64,000 bases of DNA from Salinibacterium hongtaonis (GCF_003065485.1 NZ_CP026951.1:434001-498000), one strand, 5' to 3'; shown: positions 7,969 through 16,160, numbered from the stretch's first letter. Numbers and translations: made by a program. The notes: a model not told the origin generated them from the letters alone.

Positions 7969-9126
7969 TTACTGGGATCGGGGCTTGCCTCCACTCTTCG
8001 CCTTCGTCGCGGAAGTCGGGTTTGCCCACATTTTGCCCACACTTGTATTCCTGGCACGGTTATCCAGGGCGTCTGCAACAGCGTCCCGATCGTCGTCAAA
8101 CAGGTCGCTGTAGACGTCCAAAGTCATCGCTGCGGAGGCGTGACCGAGCATCCGCTGGATCGACAACACGGACGCACCGGAGGAAATCGCCAACGAGGCC
8201 GCGGTGTGACGAAGCGAATGCGGCGTGATCGCCGGCAGCTTCGGATGCTGCTCGCGGAGCGCCGCCACGGCGCGGTCGAAGATATTGCGGCGGAAGTTAC
8301 CCGAGCGCAGGACATGGCCGTTGGGCGAGGTGAACACGACGTCGTCCGGGTGCTTTCCCTCACAGAGTTCCCTGAGCGGAGTTTCCAAGAACGCCGGGAA
8401 TGGGACGGATCGACGTTCGTGGTTCTTCGGGGTCCCCCAGATGATGGCGCCCTGGGGCTCCGTGACGGCCTCTGCGACGTCGATGCGTCTTCGGTCGAAG
8501 TCCAGCCGCTTCACCTTGAGTGCGGCCATCTCGCCCCAGCGCAGGCCTGTGTAGGCCAGGAAATAGATAATGGTCTCGTAGGGCGAGCAAAGGGTCGCCA
8601 GCTCGTCGACTTGGTCAGGGGTGAGGTATCCGCGAGGCACTGGCTTGATGCGGGGGAGTCGGATGCCATCGCAAGGGTTCCTGGGGATTCGGCGGTCGCG
8701 AACGGCGTACTTCATCAGGCCGGAGAATACGACGTGCATCTTGCGCACGCTCGACGGGGCAAGAGTGTCGCCGAGGCCGGTCACCCAGATCTGCACGTCA
8801 CCGTGGGTGACCTCAGCCAAGGGCGTGGAACCCCAGTGGGGGAGTACGTGTTTCTGCAGGATCCACTCGTAAGCGCTGAACGTGGTCTGCTTCAAGTTCG
8901 AGTGTGCTGCGAGCCAGGTTTCGGACCACTCGGCCACGGACGTTCGGGAGAGGGTTGGGTCGACCCATTCTCCGCGGGTCTTTGAAGCCTCCACTTCGGC
9001 CAGGTAGCGCTCGGCGTCCCGCTTTGTTTTGAACCCGCGCTTGTCCGTTTGGCGACGGTCCAGGGTGCGATAACGCACCCTGTAGCGCCGCCCGCCGGAT
9101 GTTTCATATGGAGCGATTGTGCCCAA
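7969..9126 (-). CDS. Tyrosine recombinase integrase
   Basis: A 385-residue phage-type integrase. The N-terminus has an arm-binding-type domain (GRRYRVRYRTLDRRQ then KRGFKTKRDAERYLAEVE), followed by a SAM-like core-binding domain and the catalytic domain. Catalytic residues are visible: Arg in YTGLRWGEMAALK, His-x-x-Arg in TPHSLRHTAA, His in MLGHASAAMT and Tyr in LDVYSDL. The start is TTG with GGGAGGAG just upstream. The gene ends 16 bp from the tRNA and reads towards it, the classic int-att layout. It is intact, unlike its relative at 12220. Confidence 0.95.
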   Translation of the reverse strand: MGTIAPYETSGGRRYRVRYRTLDRRQTDKRGFKTKRDAERYLAEVEASKTRGEWVDPTLSRTSVAEWSETWLAAHSNLKQTTFSAYEWILQKHVLPHWGSTPLAEVTHGDVQIWVTGLGDTLAPSSVRKMHVVFSGLMKYAVRDRRIPRNPCDGIRLPRIKPVPRGYLTPDQVDELATLCSPYETIIYFLAYTGLRWGEMAALKVKRLDFDRRRIDVAEAVTEPQGAIIWGTPKNHERRSVPFPAFLETPLRELCEGKHPDDVVFTSPNGHVLRSGNFRRNIFDRAVAALREQHPKLPAITPHSLRHTAASLAISSGASVLSIQRMLGHASAAMTLDVYSDLFDDDRDAVADALDNRARNTSVGKMWANPTSATKAKSGGKPRSQ

Positions 9127-9685
9127 GGCTCCTCCCTTCGTGTCACCTCCAGGAAGTATCGCCTCGTTCGCCGACAGGGAGCGTTGCCAGCTAGGCCGTG
9201 TGATCGGTCACCAAAATCTGGGAGCTCAGGTCTGATCGGACAGTGAAGTCGACCTGGGGATGACGCACCTGCTCTCGCTAACGTTCGCTGGGCTTTCGTG
9301 AGCTACGCTCATTCGATATCTATGCGCGAGAGCGATAAGAGCGTCGAGGGTCGAGCGTCAGAATAGAGAACTTTCGTGCACACGTCAGGACTGAGTCGGA
9401 GCTCTCTGCTTTCGGTTGCTTCATTGGAGAAAGTGACGCCGGGAAGTCACCGCTGCTGCGCATTCACTTCGCTCCGCTCGGTAGTCGGCGGCGTCGAAGC
9501 CGGGTGGCCTGCCATCGCAGGGACCGCGCCGTCGTCGATGCCCGGTCTGATCGGCAGGCTCGGCTTAACTCCAAGACCGCCGGTGTTGGCGAAGCCGTGC
9601 GGCCTCCGAGGTCGCGGATGGCGGGCGTCCACGAGGTCAAGGACAACGTTGCGTAGCATCGGCCAACACCTGCTATCGTTCGCCC
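9127..9685. other. Gene-poor stretch in element A
   Basis: No convincing gene seen. Open frames of 60-110 codons on both strands lack clear start signals and known motifs. It holds the integrase upstream region and, at 9674-9679, the TATCGT -10 of the next gene. Confidence 0.5.
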
Positions 9686-10399
9686 ATGAAGGCAGGAATA
9701 GCTCGCTTTGACAAGGTGGTCAGCGAACCGAAATCTACGTCGAAGGTCTCGCGTCGAGGCGCGGGATTGATTGGCGCGGTAATCCTGGCCACGCTGGCAT
9801 TAGTGGTTCCTGCTGGTGTTGTTCAAGCCGCATCGTGGAACGGCTATGGCAATCAATTTAACTACCGAATGGCAGGCGGCGATACTGTTACCTACTGGTA
9901 TCACTCATCAGCCTTCTCCAACTCATACAACGTTGCCTTCGACCACTCACTCGTCAGTTGGTCTCAGCCCCGGCTGAACGGTGCCACGCCGGAGAGTGGA
10001 GCAGCGCGTTTCACTCCGTACAACAACTTTTGGCACGTGTACACGAGCAACATATCCGCAGCAACAGTGGAGTATTACGCCCTACCGACGTCAGGCGTGT
10101 ATGCGGGTGTGAATGGGTACGCGGCCTTCTATGTGAACAGTCGCCCGTACGAAGTCGCAGTGGATCCTGACGTGAGCGCCTATGGCTGGGGGCAAGCTGT
10201 TTTGAATACGACCGTGATGAACAGCCGACCTCTTCTGACCGGGGTGGGCTCGAAGCGCACTGTCGCTTCGCACGAGTTGGGACATGTTCTCGGGCTGGCG
10301 CACAACCAGGTCGCTGGCACTGTGATGGCCCAACAGACCGACAGGACCGTGATCGGCCCGACTTGTCAGGACAACAACTTGCTTCGACAGAGGTGGTAA
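9686..10399 (+). CDS. Secreted metzincin-like zinc protease
   Basis: A 237-residue secreted protein. Residues about 25-50 form a signal peptide (LIGAVILATLALVVPAGVVQA). The C-terminal half has the zinc motif HELGHVLGLAHN (HExxHxxGxxH) and a downstream Met in GTVMAQQ that could be the Met-turn, as in matrixins and other metzincins. The substrate is unknown. ATG 9686 lies 6 nt after TATCGT, so it is probably leaderless. The stop overlaps the next start (ATG within TGGTAATGATG), indicating coupling to a lipoprotein. Base composition is lower in GC than in neighbours, consistent with acquisition. Confidence 0.8.
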   Translation: MKAGIARFDKVVSEPKSTSKVSRRGAGLIGAVILATLALVVPAGVVQAASWNGYGNQFNYRMAGGDTVTYWYHSSAFSNSYNVAFDHSLVSWSQPRLNGATPESGAARFTPYNNFWHVYTSNISAATVEYYALPTSGVYAGVNGYAAFYVNSRPYEVAVDPDVSAYGWGQAVLNTTVMNSRPLLTGVGSKRTVASHELGHVLGLAHNQVAGTVMAQQTDRTVIGPTCQDNNLLRQRW

Positions 10400-11157
10400 T
10401 GATGAAAAGACAAGGTCTGGTCGCCGTCGCCATGCTCCTAAGTCTTGGCGCAGTCGCAGGTTGTGCTCAGAGTGAGGGAGCAAAACCAGTAGGAACCGGC
10501 CCGGTGGCATCTAGTTTTGAGCAGTCCGCGCCTGGTCACCTCATAATTGACACGGGTGTGGACTCCGCATCCCGTAGGGAGTTTCACGCGGACTGGCCGG
10601 TCAACGTCAACGATCCACAGGTGCTGCGGGAGTTCTCGTCGGGGGTCATCGCTGGGAAGGTGATCGGGGTCGAACGATCGTACGTGGATGCCAATGCTGT
10701 CATCGTCACTGCCTATTCGATCCAGCTGGAAAAGGTCTACAAGGGGCAGAACATCCCAGCAACCATCTCGCTAACCCTTCCCGGGGGATCTGTACGGCTG
10801 GGTGAATACATATCATCGCTCGACAAGCTGGGTTTGTACGAGATGAAGCTCGGGCAGAAGGATCCGGAGTTGCTCCGGAACGCTGGCCTTGATCCAGACC
10901 AGGAGAAGGACCCGCGTACGCTGGACCCTGACACCCTGGTCACGGAGAACTGGGGCATGAATCCAACGAGTAAGTCGTTGCTCGCAGAACTGCAGCCGGA
11001 CTCCTGGGTGTTCTACATCGGGGCGGTTGAAGGTGATGTCTACTATGGCGCAGCATTCGATCACGCGTTGAGCTACCTGAAAGATGGCATGGTCTACGGC
11101 CTCCACCCGGAAGCAGAGCGGTCGCCCATTCCCGAGAGCGAGCTCTTGCGAGGCTAG
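10399..11157 (+). CDS. Lipoprotein coupled to the metzincin
   Basis: About 252 residues from ATG 10399 (ATG 10402 is also possible). The lipoprotein signal MMKRQGLVAVAMLLSLGAVAGC has the lipobox AVAGC. The body contains SSGVIAGKVIGVERSYVD and YSIQLEKVYKGQNIPATI, a beta-rich pattern seen in some uncharacterised extracellular lipoproteins, followed by an acidic C-terminal part. No enzymatic motif is recognised. It overlaps the protease stop, so the two products are made together. It could be an accessory, substrate or inhibitor of the protease; nothing in the sequence decides this. Confidence 0.75.
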   Translation: MMKRQGLVAVAMLLSLGAVAGCAQSEGAKPVGTGPVASSFEQSAPGHLIIDTGVDSASRREFHADWPVNVNDPQVLREFSSGVIAGKVIGVERSYVDANAVIVTAYSIQLEKVYKGQNIPATISLTLPGGSVRLGEYISSLDKLGLYEMKLGQKDPELLRNAGLDPDQEKDPRTLDPDTLVTENWGMNPTSKSLLAELQPDSWVFYIGAVEGDVYYGAAFDHALSYLKDGMVYGLHPEAERSPIPESELLRG

Positions 11158-11519
11158 GAGCTCAGGGAGCCGTCGACACGGACGCGGAATCGGTCGGTTC
11201 GACGGATCTCGAGTGGGCGAGCGCTGCGTGGGGTAGCGAGATGCGGGGGACGTAGGGGTGGACGTGTTGGCTGGGACAAGCGTGCTCGGTCAGCCGGCGA
11301 ACGCCGCTGCGACTTCCTTAGTGGCTGCGAGGCGATACTGTCCACTCGCAACGATGCCAGCAGACCAGGGCATACCTGTTGCCGTGGCGAGGACTTCGCC
11401 ATTGAGCACTTGAGCTGCGGCCGCGAGCGTGAGGGTGCGCCGTAACTCCAGCAGACAGCCACCCGTGGCCCGCGGCAATGGGGGCGTGAGGAACGAACTG
11501 GTGCCACGACGCTATATTC
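11158..11519. other. Gene-poor stretch in element A
   Basis: No supported gene. A minus-strand frame at 11290-11478 (62 codons, ending TKEVAAAFAG) reads like the tail of a decayed gene, but it has no start signal or recognisable domain. Confidence 0.4.
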
Positions 11520-12002
11520 CTACGCTGGTAGCTTGCGAATGCCGCTTCGCTTGACATAGTCCTCGAACTCATTCCCGTTATTGAAGCTGTCTACCAACCT
11601 TGCGACTCGGAATGGCCAGTCCATCACTACCCACTCGTCATCTTTTCGCTGCGGCAGCGGAAGTGTTGCGCGTCCTCCGTCGACCGACGCGAGGTGGATC
11701 CGATCGACTAGAGCGCCACGGTAGAAGACATCGCAGTACTCGCCGCGGATTTTCGGGTCGGGGAACGCAGACCAGGGCTCTGTCCAGTTCTCTCGTGAGC
11801 CGAAGGGGTCGCTGGTCATGCCGTACTCGATGGATACGTCCAGATCGTCGACAAGGACAGCGCGGGCGGAGTGGTACCCGGAGACCGTCACAACATCATC
11901 AATCGTGCCCAAGCTGTAGCTCTAAATTGGGCCGTCGCGAATGAGATTCCAGTGGTCGTCCCACGAGTCGGAGATAGTGCGGCGAATTTCGTAGAGTTTC
12001 AT
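11520..12002 (-). pseudogene. Hypothetical gene split by an in-frame amber codon
   Basis: Starting at ATG 12002 the frame reads MKLYEIRRTISDSWDDHW to residue 26, then meets TAG (11924-11922), then continues without a frame change for about 133 more codons to the stop at 11520. A TTG at 11912 would allow only the downstream part. The joined product would be about 160 residues, acidic and Trp-rich, with no family recognised. Most simply this is a pseudogene from one point mutation (for example TGG or CAG to TAG). Readthrough or a sequencing error is possible. Confidence 0.6.
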
Positions 12003-12166
12003 GACGCGAATCTAGGTGCAGCCGCCGACATTTGTGGGAAGGCACTGCCACGGTTCGCGTCCCCGTCACGTCCCCGCAGAACCAAAATGGGAACAATCTG
12101 CGCCGAACCAGGGCAGCAAATCAACTCATGCAACCAGTGGAATGGCCCTTCGTGGCTATCCGCACG

Positions 12167-12219
12167 CACTCGTAATGAGAAGGTCGTCAGTTCGATTCTG
12201 ACAGGCGGCTCCACAAAAA
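12167..12219 (+). repeat. att copy 2 (between elements)
   Basis: 53 bp identical to 7907-7959, but the upstream sequence is not a tRNA, so it is only the 3' segment. It separates element A from element B and is followed by an integrase-like remnant, as copy 1 is followed by the intact integrase. Confidence 0.92.
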
Positions 12220-12412
12220 CCCCCGCCGTTATTGGGATCGGGGCTTGTCTCCACTTCTCGCCTTCGTCGCGGAGACAAGGTTTGCCCAACTTGTATTCCT
12301 GGCGCGTATCCAGCGGTGTCTGCAACAGCGTCCGGATCGCCCTCAAAGAGGTCGCTGTAGACATCCAAAGTCATCGCTGCGGAGGCGTGGCCGAGCATCC
12401 GCTAGATCGAGA
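12220..12412 (-). pseudogene. Integrase C-terminal remnant
   Basis: This stretch closely parallels the 3' end of the intact integrase (7960-8160). It preserves RMLGHASAAMTLDVYSDLF with the tyrosine, then differs and is frameshifted at the tail. Just upstream of RMLGH the codon matching Gln in SIQRM is TAG, and beyond about 12412 similarity stops. It is an inactivated, truncated relative. Confidence 0.8.
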
Positions 12413-12435
12413 AACTGAATCGTAAGCGCTGCGAT

Positions 12436-13257
12436 TTAGCGGGTCACCAAGTTGTCGCTAAAAGAGTCGCAGCCGACGCCGAGCCCGCTGACGATATCGC
12501 GGACGGTGAGGGAATAGTCCCCTTCCGGCGTACCGAAATACTCGAGAGCCATGTCAATCGGCAGCTGCGAGTACGTCGCCGTACCGCCGCTCACTGTGCC
12601 ATCCGCCCCGACCGTCAGCGACAACGGCACCCCACCGAACCCGCTGCCATATTGCATCCCCATCTGCTTGGAAGCTGCGACGCCGGTGCACAGGTTCCTT
12701 GCCACATGGCGCACGTTAGCGAGGAGCTGCTCGTCCGGAGCGGTAATGGCTGCGCCGGCAATCGGCTCGACGACAGGGGGCGCCGCCGTTGGTGACGCCA
12801 CCGGTGCGAGCAGCGGATCCGGAGGGAAAGCCGCAGGGCTTTCGTTTGCAGGGCTTGGCAGCTGAGGCAGCGAAGGGACCGACTCAGGCCAGTAGAAGGC
12901 CGCAGCGCTCCACAAACACAGGACCGTGCCGATTGCGCCCAAGGTCCCGCCAAGGACTGGAAGCACACCGGTGGAGTATCCGTGGGAGGAGCGAATCCGG
13001 CTGGCAGTGATCGCGAAACCCACGGCGGTGATACCCGCAGTGGTGATCACCCAACCCCGGTAACCGGGGTCGGCGTCGCTGAGGGCGAGAGGGAACCAGC
13101 AGGCGGCCAAGCCGAAGAGGATCGAGAGTAGAGCGAGAAGTCTCGGCTGGCCGCGTCGGGGCGCCGCGGGGGTTGCCGTCACATACCGTGTAGTGGGCGG
13201 CCTTGGGGGCTCGTCCCAGTGCCCTGCCGGACTCCAGTCGCGCGGCCCCTGCGCCAT
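12436..13257 (-). CDS. Membrane-anchored hypothetical protein
   Basis: About 273 residues from ATG 13257, chosen because GGGGGA lies just upstream (the frame extends further to 13386). A Pro-rich N-terminus (DEPPRPPTTRYVTATPAAPRRG) is followed by about three hydrophobic segments (LLALLSILFGLAACWFPLAL, WVITTAGITAVGFAITAS and a segment at VLPVLGGTLGAIGTVLCLW), then a Pro/Ala-rich linker and a C-terminal domain with three Cys. The C-terminal part (GGVPLSLTVGADGTVSGGTATYS) is probably extracellular. No known family is recognised. It is the only apparently intact cargo of element B. Confidence 0.65.
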   Translation of the reverse strand: MAQGPRDWSPAGHWDEPPRPPTTRYVTATPAAPRRGQPRLLALLSILFGLAACWFPLALSDADPGYRGWVITTAGITAVGFAITASRIRSSHGYSTGVLPVLGGTLGAIGTVLCLWSAAAFYWPESVPSLPQLPSPANESPAAFPPDPLLAPVASPTAAPPVVEPIAGAAITAPDEQLLANVRHVARNLCTGVAASKQMGMQYGSGFGGVPLSLTVGADGTVSGGTATYSQLPIDMALEYFGTPEGDYSLTVRDIVSGLGVGCDSFSDNLVTR

Positions 13258-13443
13258 CGATTCCCCCACCGTCTGCTGAGCCCCCTGTCTAACTTGTTGC
13301 TCGTTTGCTCGTATACACCCCAGTTCGGGCGACGAAAGGACATCGGGTCCGGCGATGAACTCACCCGGCTCTTCACGCTCGCTCAAGCGGAAATCGCCAG
13401 GCCGGACGCGGTGTGGCGAACGTCGTCGTCAACGCACTGGAAA

Positions 13444-13495
13444 TCACTCGTAATGAGAAGGTCGTCAGTTCGATTCTGACAGGCGGCTCCACAAA
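13444..13495 (+). repeat. att copy 3 (distal end)
   Basis: 52 bp matching the tRNA-Thr 3' segment (TCACTCGTAATG through CCACAAA). It marks the chromosome-distal end of the array. The IS element begins 9 bp further on. Confidence 0.9.
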
Positions 13496-13503
13496 TATCC
13501 GGC

Positions 13504-13528
13504 TGAATCGCCCCGGCATGTCCGGAGA
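13504..13528 (+). repeat. IS left inverted repeat
   Basis: 25-bp terminal repeat. The preceding GGC at 13501-13503 is the left copy of the target duplication. Confidence 0.95.
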
Positions 13529-13554
13529 CAGAGTTCTTTGGAAGGATCTGTCTC

Positions 13555-13878
13555 ATGGCACGACCCAGCAAATATCCGCGCGAGCTTCGTGAGCGCGCTG
13601 TCCGTATGGTCGCCGAGGTGCGCCCTGACTATCCGAGCGAGTACGCCGCGCTGAGCGCGGTCGCGAAGATGCTCGGCGTCGGCTCACCGGAGACAATCCG
13701 TCTCTGGTGCCGCCGCGCCGAGGTTGACACCGGGCAGCGTCCCGGGCTGACGACCGAGGCGCAGGCGGAGATCAAGAAGCTCAAGCGCGAAAACGCTGAG
13801 TTGCGTCGGGCGAACGAGATTTTGAAGGCGGCGTCAGCTTTCTTCGCGGCCGAACTCGACCGGCCACATCAGCGATAG
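13555..13878 (+). CDS. IS3-family transposase OrfA
   Basis: A 107-residue OrfA with a helix-turn-helix (ELRERAVRMVAEVRPDYPSE, LSAVAKMLGVGSPETIRLWCRR) and a leucine-zipper-like tail (EIKKLKRENAELRRANEILKAA) for multimerisation. In IS3 elements this protein binds the ends, and it forms the N-terminus of the OrfAB transposase after -1 frameshifting. The ATG has GGAAGGA upstream. Confidence 0.93.
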   Translation: MARPSKYPRELRERAVRMVAEVRPDYPSEYAALSAVAKMLGVGSPETIRLWCRRAEVDTGQRPGLTTEAQAEIKKLKRENAELRRANEILKAASAFFAAELDRPHQR

Positions 13879-14807
13879 TCGCCTTCATCGAGGCGCACAA
13901 GGACCGCACCGATGGCGGTTTGCGGTGGGGTGTCGAGTCGATCTGTTCCGTGCTCACTGAGCACGGGGCACGGATCGCCCCATCGACCTATTACGACGCC
14001 CGAGGGCGCGGTCCCTCGGCGCGCGTGCTGGCGGATGAACGGTGGAAGCAGATCATCTTGACCACCTGGCAGGCGCAGCGCCGGCTCCTGGGCGCCCGCA
14101 AGCTCTGGCTACGGCTCCGCCGCGAGGGGCACGACATCGCCCGCTGCACGGTGGAGCGACTCATGCGCGAACTTGGGATCGCGGGCGTGGTGCGCGGCAA
14201 GCGCCGTCGCCTGGTCGATATCGATCCGCGGGAGACCCGACCGGCTGACCTCGTCGACAGGCACTTCGCAAGGCTTCGAGTGAACCAGCTCTGGGTGGCC
14301 GATTTCACCTACGTGTGGACGTGGTCCGGCTGGGTCTACGTCGCGTTCGTGTTCGACGCGCACTCCCGCCGGATCCTCGGCTGGCGGGCGGCGACCAGCA
14401 TGACGACGCCGCTCGTGCTCGACTGCCTAGAGATGGCGCTGTTCACCCGCCGCCGTGAGGGCGCCGACGACTTCACTGCACTGACCCATCACACCGATGC
14501 CGGCAGCGTCTACACCTCGATTGCGTTCACCGACCGGCTCGTCGAGGAGGGCATCGACCCCTCGGTCGGCTCCGTTGGCGATGCCTACGACAACGCCCTG
14601 GCCGAGTCGCAGATCGGGCTCTACAAGACCGAGCTCATTCATCACGAAGGCCCATGGCGAGACGTTGACCAGGTCGAGGCCGCAACCGCTGGGTGGGTCC
14701 ACTGGTTCAACACGGAGCGCATCCACGGCTCGATCCACGACCTCACACCCGTCGAACTCGAGCACCTCGACTACGCTCTGACGGAACCTCTCGAACGAGC
14801 GGGCTGA
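13863..14807 (+). CDS. IS3-family transposase OrfB (DDE)
   Basis: This is the catalytic part, in the -1 frame relative to OrfA. The frame is open through the end of OrfA, so the given start is only an approximate boundary; the protein is most likely made as an OrfAB fusion by frameshifting (the first GTG in frame is at 13920-13940 or nearby). The integrase core shows the acidic triad: Asp in WVADFTYVW, Asp in HHTDAGSVY and Glu in NALAESQIGLYKTE. An HTH_21-like region precedes it. It ends WFNTERIHGSIHDLTPVE, typical of the family. Confidence 0.9.
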   Translation, partial: ATSAIVAFIEAHKDRTDGGLRWGVESICSVLTEHGARIAPSTYYDARGRGPSARVLADERWKQIILTTWQAQRRLLGARKLWLRLRREGHDIARCTVERLMRELGIAGVVRGKRRRLVDIDPRETRPADLVDRHFARLRVNQLWVADFTYVWTWSGWVYVAFVFDAHSRRILGWRAATSMTTPLVLDCLEMALFTRRREGADDFTALTHHTDAGSVYTSIAFTDRLVEEGIDPSVGSVGDAYDNALAESQIGLYKTELIHHEGPWRDVDQVEAATAGWVHWFNTERIHGSIHDLTPVELEHLDYALTEPLERAG

Positions 14808-14821
14808 CACCAGTAATACGC

Positions 14822-14846
14822 TCTCCGGACATGCCGGGGCGATTCA
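14822..14846 (-). repeat. IS right inverted repeat
   Basis: Perfect inverted copy of 13504-13528, followed by GGC at 14847-14849. Confidence 0.95.
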
Positions 14847-14908
14847 GGCCGCTGGATCAGTGAGCTTGCTCCTGTCCTTTTGGCCATTCCGTGCGCTTTT
14901 TGCCCATC

Positions 14909-14954
14909 CACATCATCCGATATGCTGGTTTCACATCATCCGATATGCTGGTTT
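14909..14954 (+). repeat. Two perfect 23-bp tandem copies upstream of collagen-like gene
   Basis: Units 14909-14931 and 14932-14954 are identical and contain CATCATCCGATATGCTGG. They lie about 175 bp before the start of the collagen-like gene. They could be tandem regulator sites; the spacing equals about two helical turns. Confidence 0.85.
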
Positions 14955-15128
14955 GGGTTGCTGCAGGACGCGGTGTTTCTCTCTGTTCCCAGCGCCCAGC
15001 ATCCACTGCGGATTTGCTGCTGCGCTCGCGAGCCTTTCGGCCTGGGCGCGAGATTCGATAGGTAAACATTGCGTCCAAGCGCGGACTCGATAACGCGCGG
15101 AAAGCGCCTGGACAAAGGAAACCGTCAC

Positions 15129-16001
15129 ATGCTCGGCACCCGCAAGACAACCGTATTCGTGCTCGCCCTCGCTGTCGTCCTCGGGCTCGGCAGTGGCGCA
15201 GCGGGAGCGGCCGTAGTGACCGCCACGTCTGCGGAGGCCGGCGCCCCCGGCGTAGACGGAGAGCGGGGCGACACCGGCGAGCGAGGAGCCACCGGCGCCA
15301 GCGGGCAAGACGGTCGCGATGGCGTTGACGGCAAAGACGGCTCCGCCGGCGCTAAGGGCGATGCTGGCGAGAAAGGTGCGGACGGAGCCGCGGGTGCAAC
15401 CGGCGCAACCGGATCTGTCGGCGCAACCGGCCCAGCGGGCGCGACCGGCCCCGCTGGCGCAACCGGCGCTATCGGCCCCGCCGGCCCCGCCGGCCCCGCT
15501 GGCGCAACGGGCGCGACTGGCCCTGCTGGTCCTGCCGGTCCTGCGGGGGCCAACGGATCGGTGCCCTGGGCAGATGCAGTCAGCGGTGTCCAGAGCGTGG
15601 CCGGGAGTGGCCTGGTGGCGTTCCCCGGTTTCAGCCGCAACGCCACGTACTTCCAAAGTACTTCCGATGGAATCATCGTCAACCAGACCGGCTACTACGA
15701 GATCAGCTATTCGGTGCGCCCCGTCTCGGGCAGGGTCTCGACCGCGTCCCTCGCCGCGAGCGACTTTCGGTCCTTCGTTGTCCATATCGGTACGCAGCCT
15801 CTGGACCGAAGTCGCGTCTATCTCCCCACGGTCAATGTTGATATGCCGTCCGGCCCCACCCTGAAGGTTTTCGTCGACGGTGGAACGGTCGAGCACTCCG
15901 GGGTGGTCCAACTCTATGCAGGATCGCTTATCACGCTCCACTCGGAGGGCACCGCGCCAGCGACGGGCATTACGGCCACTCTCACGCTCAAGCGGCTGTA
16001 G
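15129..16001 (+). CDS. Secreted collagen-like protein with C1q-like C-terminal domain
   Basis: A 290-residue protein. ATG 15129 has AAAGGA upstream; a longer frame starts at 15069. Residues 5-28 are a signal peptide. Residues 38-145 are 36 uninterrupted Gly-X-Y triplets, acidic and charged at first (GERGDTGERG) then GPA/GAT-rich, able to form a collagen triple helix. The remaining 145 residues (VAFPGFSRNATYFQSTS, QTGYYEISYSVRP, GVVQLYAGSLITLHSEG) look like a C1q/TNF-type jelly-roll trimer, as in BclA-like proteins. No LPxTG or membrane anchor is visible, so how it is retained is unclear. Confidence 0.88.
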   Translation: MLGTRKTTVFVLALAVVLGLGSGAAGAAVVTATSAEAGAPGVDGERGDTGERGATGASGQDGRDGVDGKDGSAGAKGDAGEKGADGAAGATGATGSVGATGPAGATGPAGATGAIGPAGPAGPAGATGATGPAGPAGPAGANGSVPWADAVSGVQSVAGSGLVAFPGFSRNATYFQSTSDGIIVNQTGYYEISYSVRPVSGRVSTASLAASDFRSFVVHIGTQPLDRSRVYLPTVNVDMPSGPTLKVFVDGGTVEHSGVVQLYAGSLITLHSEGTAPATGITATLTLKRL

Positions 16002-16160
16002 TCACCGGTCGGGCGCGCCTGCCCACTCAGCGAAGCCGAAGGATCCGGTCGATGTTCTGGTGAGCCTATGGACGACCCTTCCCATCAGAGATCCTGGCCC
16101 CTGAACCGACCACCCGTTAAGGCTGGACAGAAACGCCTCGGCCCCACGATCGCAACGCCC

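Larger units (their letters stand above)
7960..12166. mobile_element. Integrative element A at tRNA-Thr (about 4.2 kb)
   Basis: Bounded by att copies 1 and 2. It carries an intact integrase next to the tRNA, a secreted metalloprotease, a lipoprotein, a broken gene and long poorly coding stretches. No replication or transfer gene is visible, so it is probably a small satellite-like or decayed island. Its cargo genes are visibly less GC-rich than the chromosomal genes. Confidence 0.8.
12220..13444. mobile_element. Integrative element B remnant (about 1.2 kb)
   Basis: Lies between att copies 2 and 3. It contains an integrase 3' remnant and one membrane-protein gene. It is probably an older, mostly deleted member of the same family integrated at the same tRNA site. 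Confidence 0.7.
13504..14846 (+). mobile_element. IS3-family insertion sequence, 1343 bp
   Basis: Bounded by 25-bp perfect inverted repeats beginning TGAATCGCCCC (13504-13528 and 14822-14846) and flanked by a 3-bp direct repeat GGC (13501-13503 and 14847-14849), consistent with target duplication. It contains orfA and orfB in the -1 relation typical of IS3. Perfect ends and intact frames suggest a recent, possibly active insertion. Confidence 0.95.

Noticed and set aside
9447-9659. 70-codon minus-strand frame with a Pro/Arg-rich product
   Set aside because: No start signal or known domain; at best a decayed transposase tail, which I could not support.
13555-14807. IS3 orfA/orfB taken as a broken transposase
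   Set aside because: The -1 relation is normal for IS3 elements and the catalytic residues and ends are complete.
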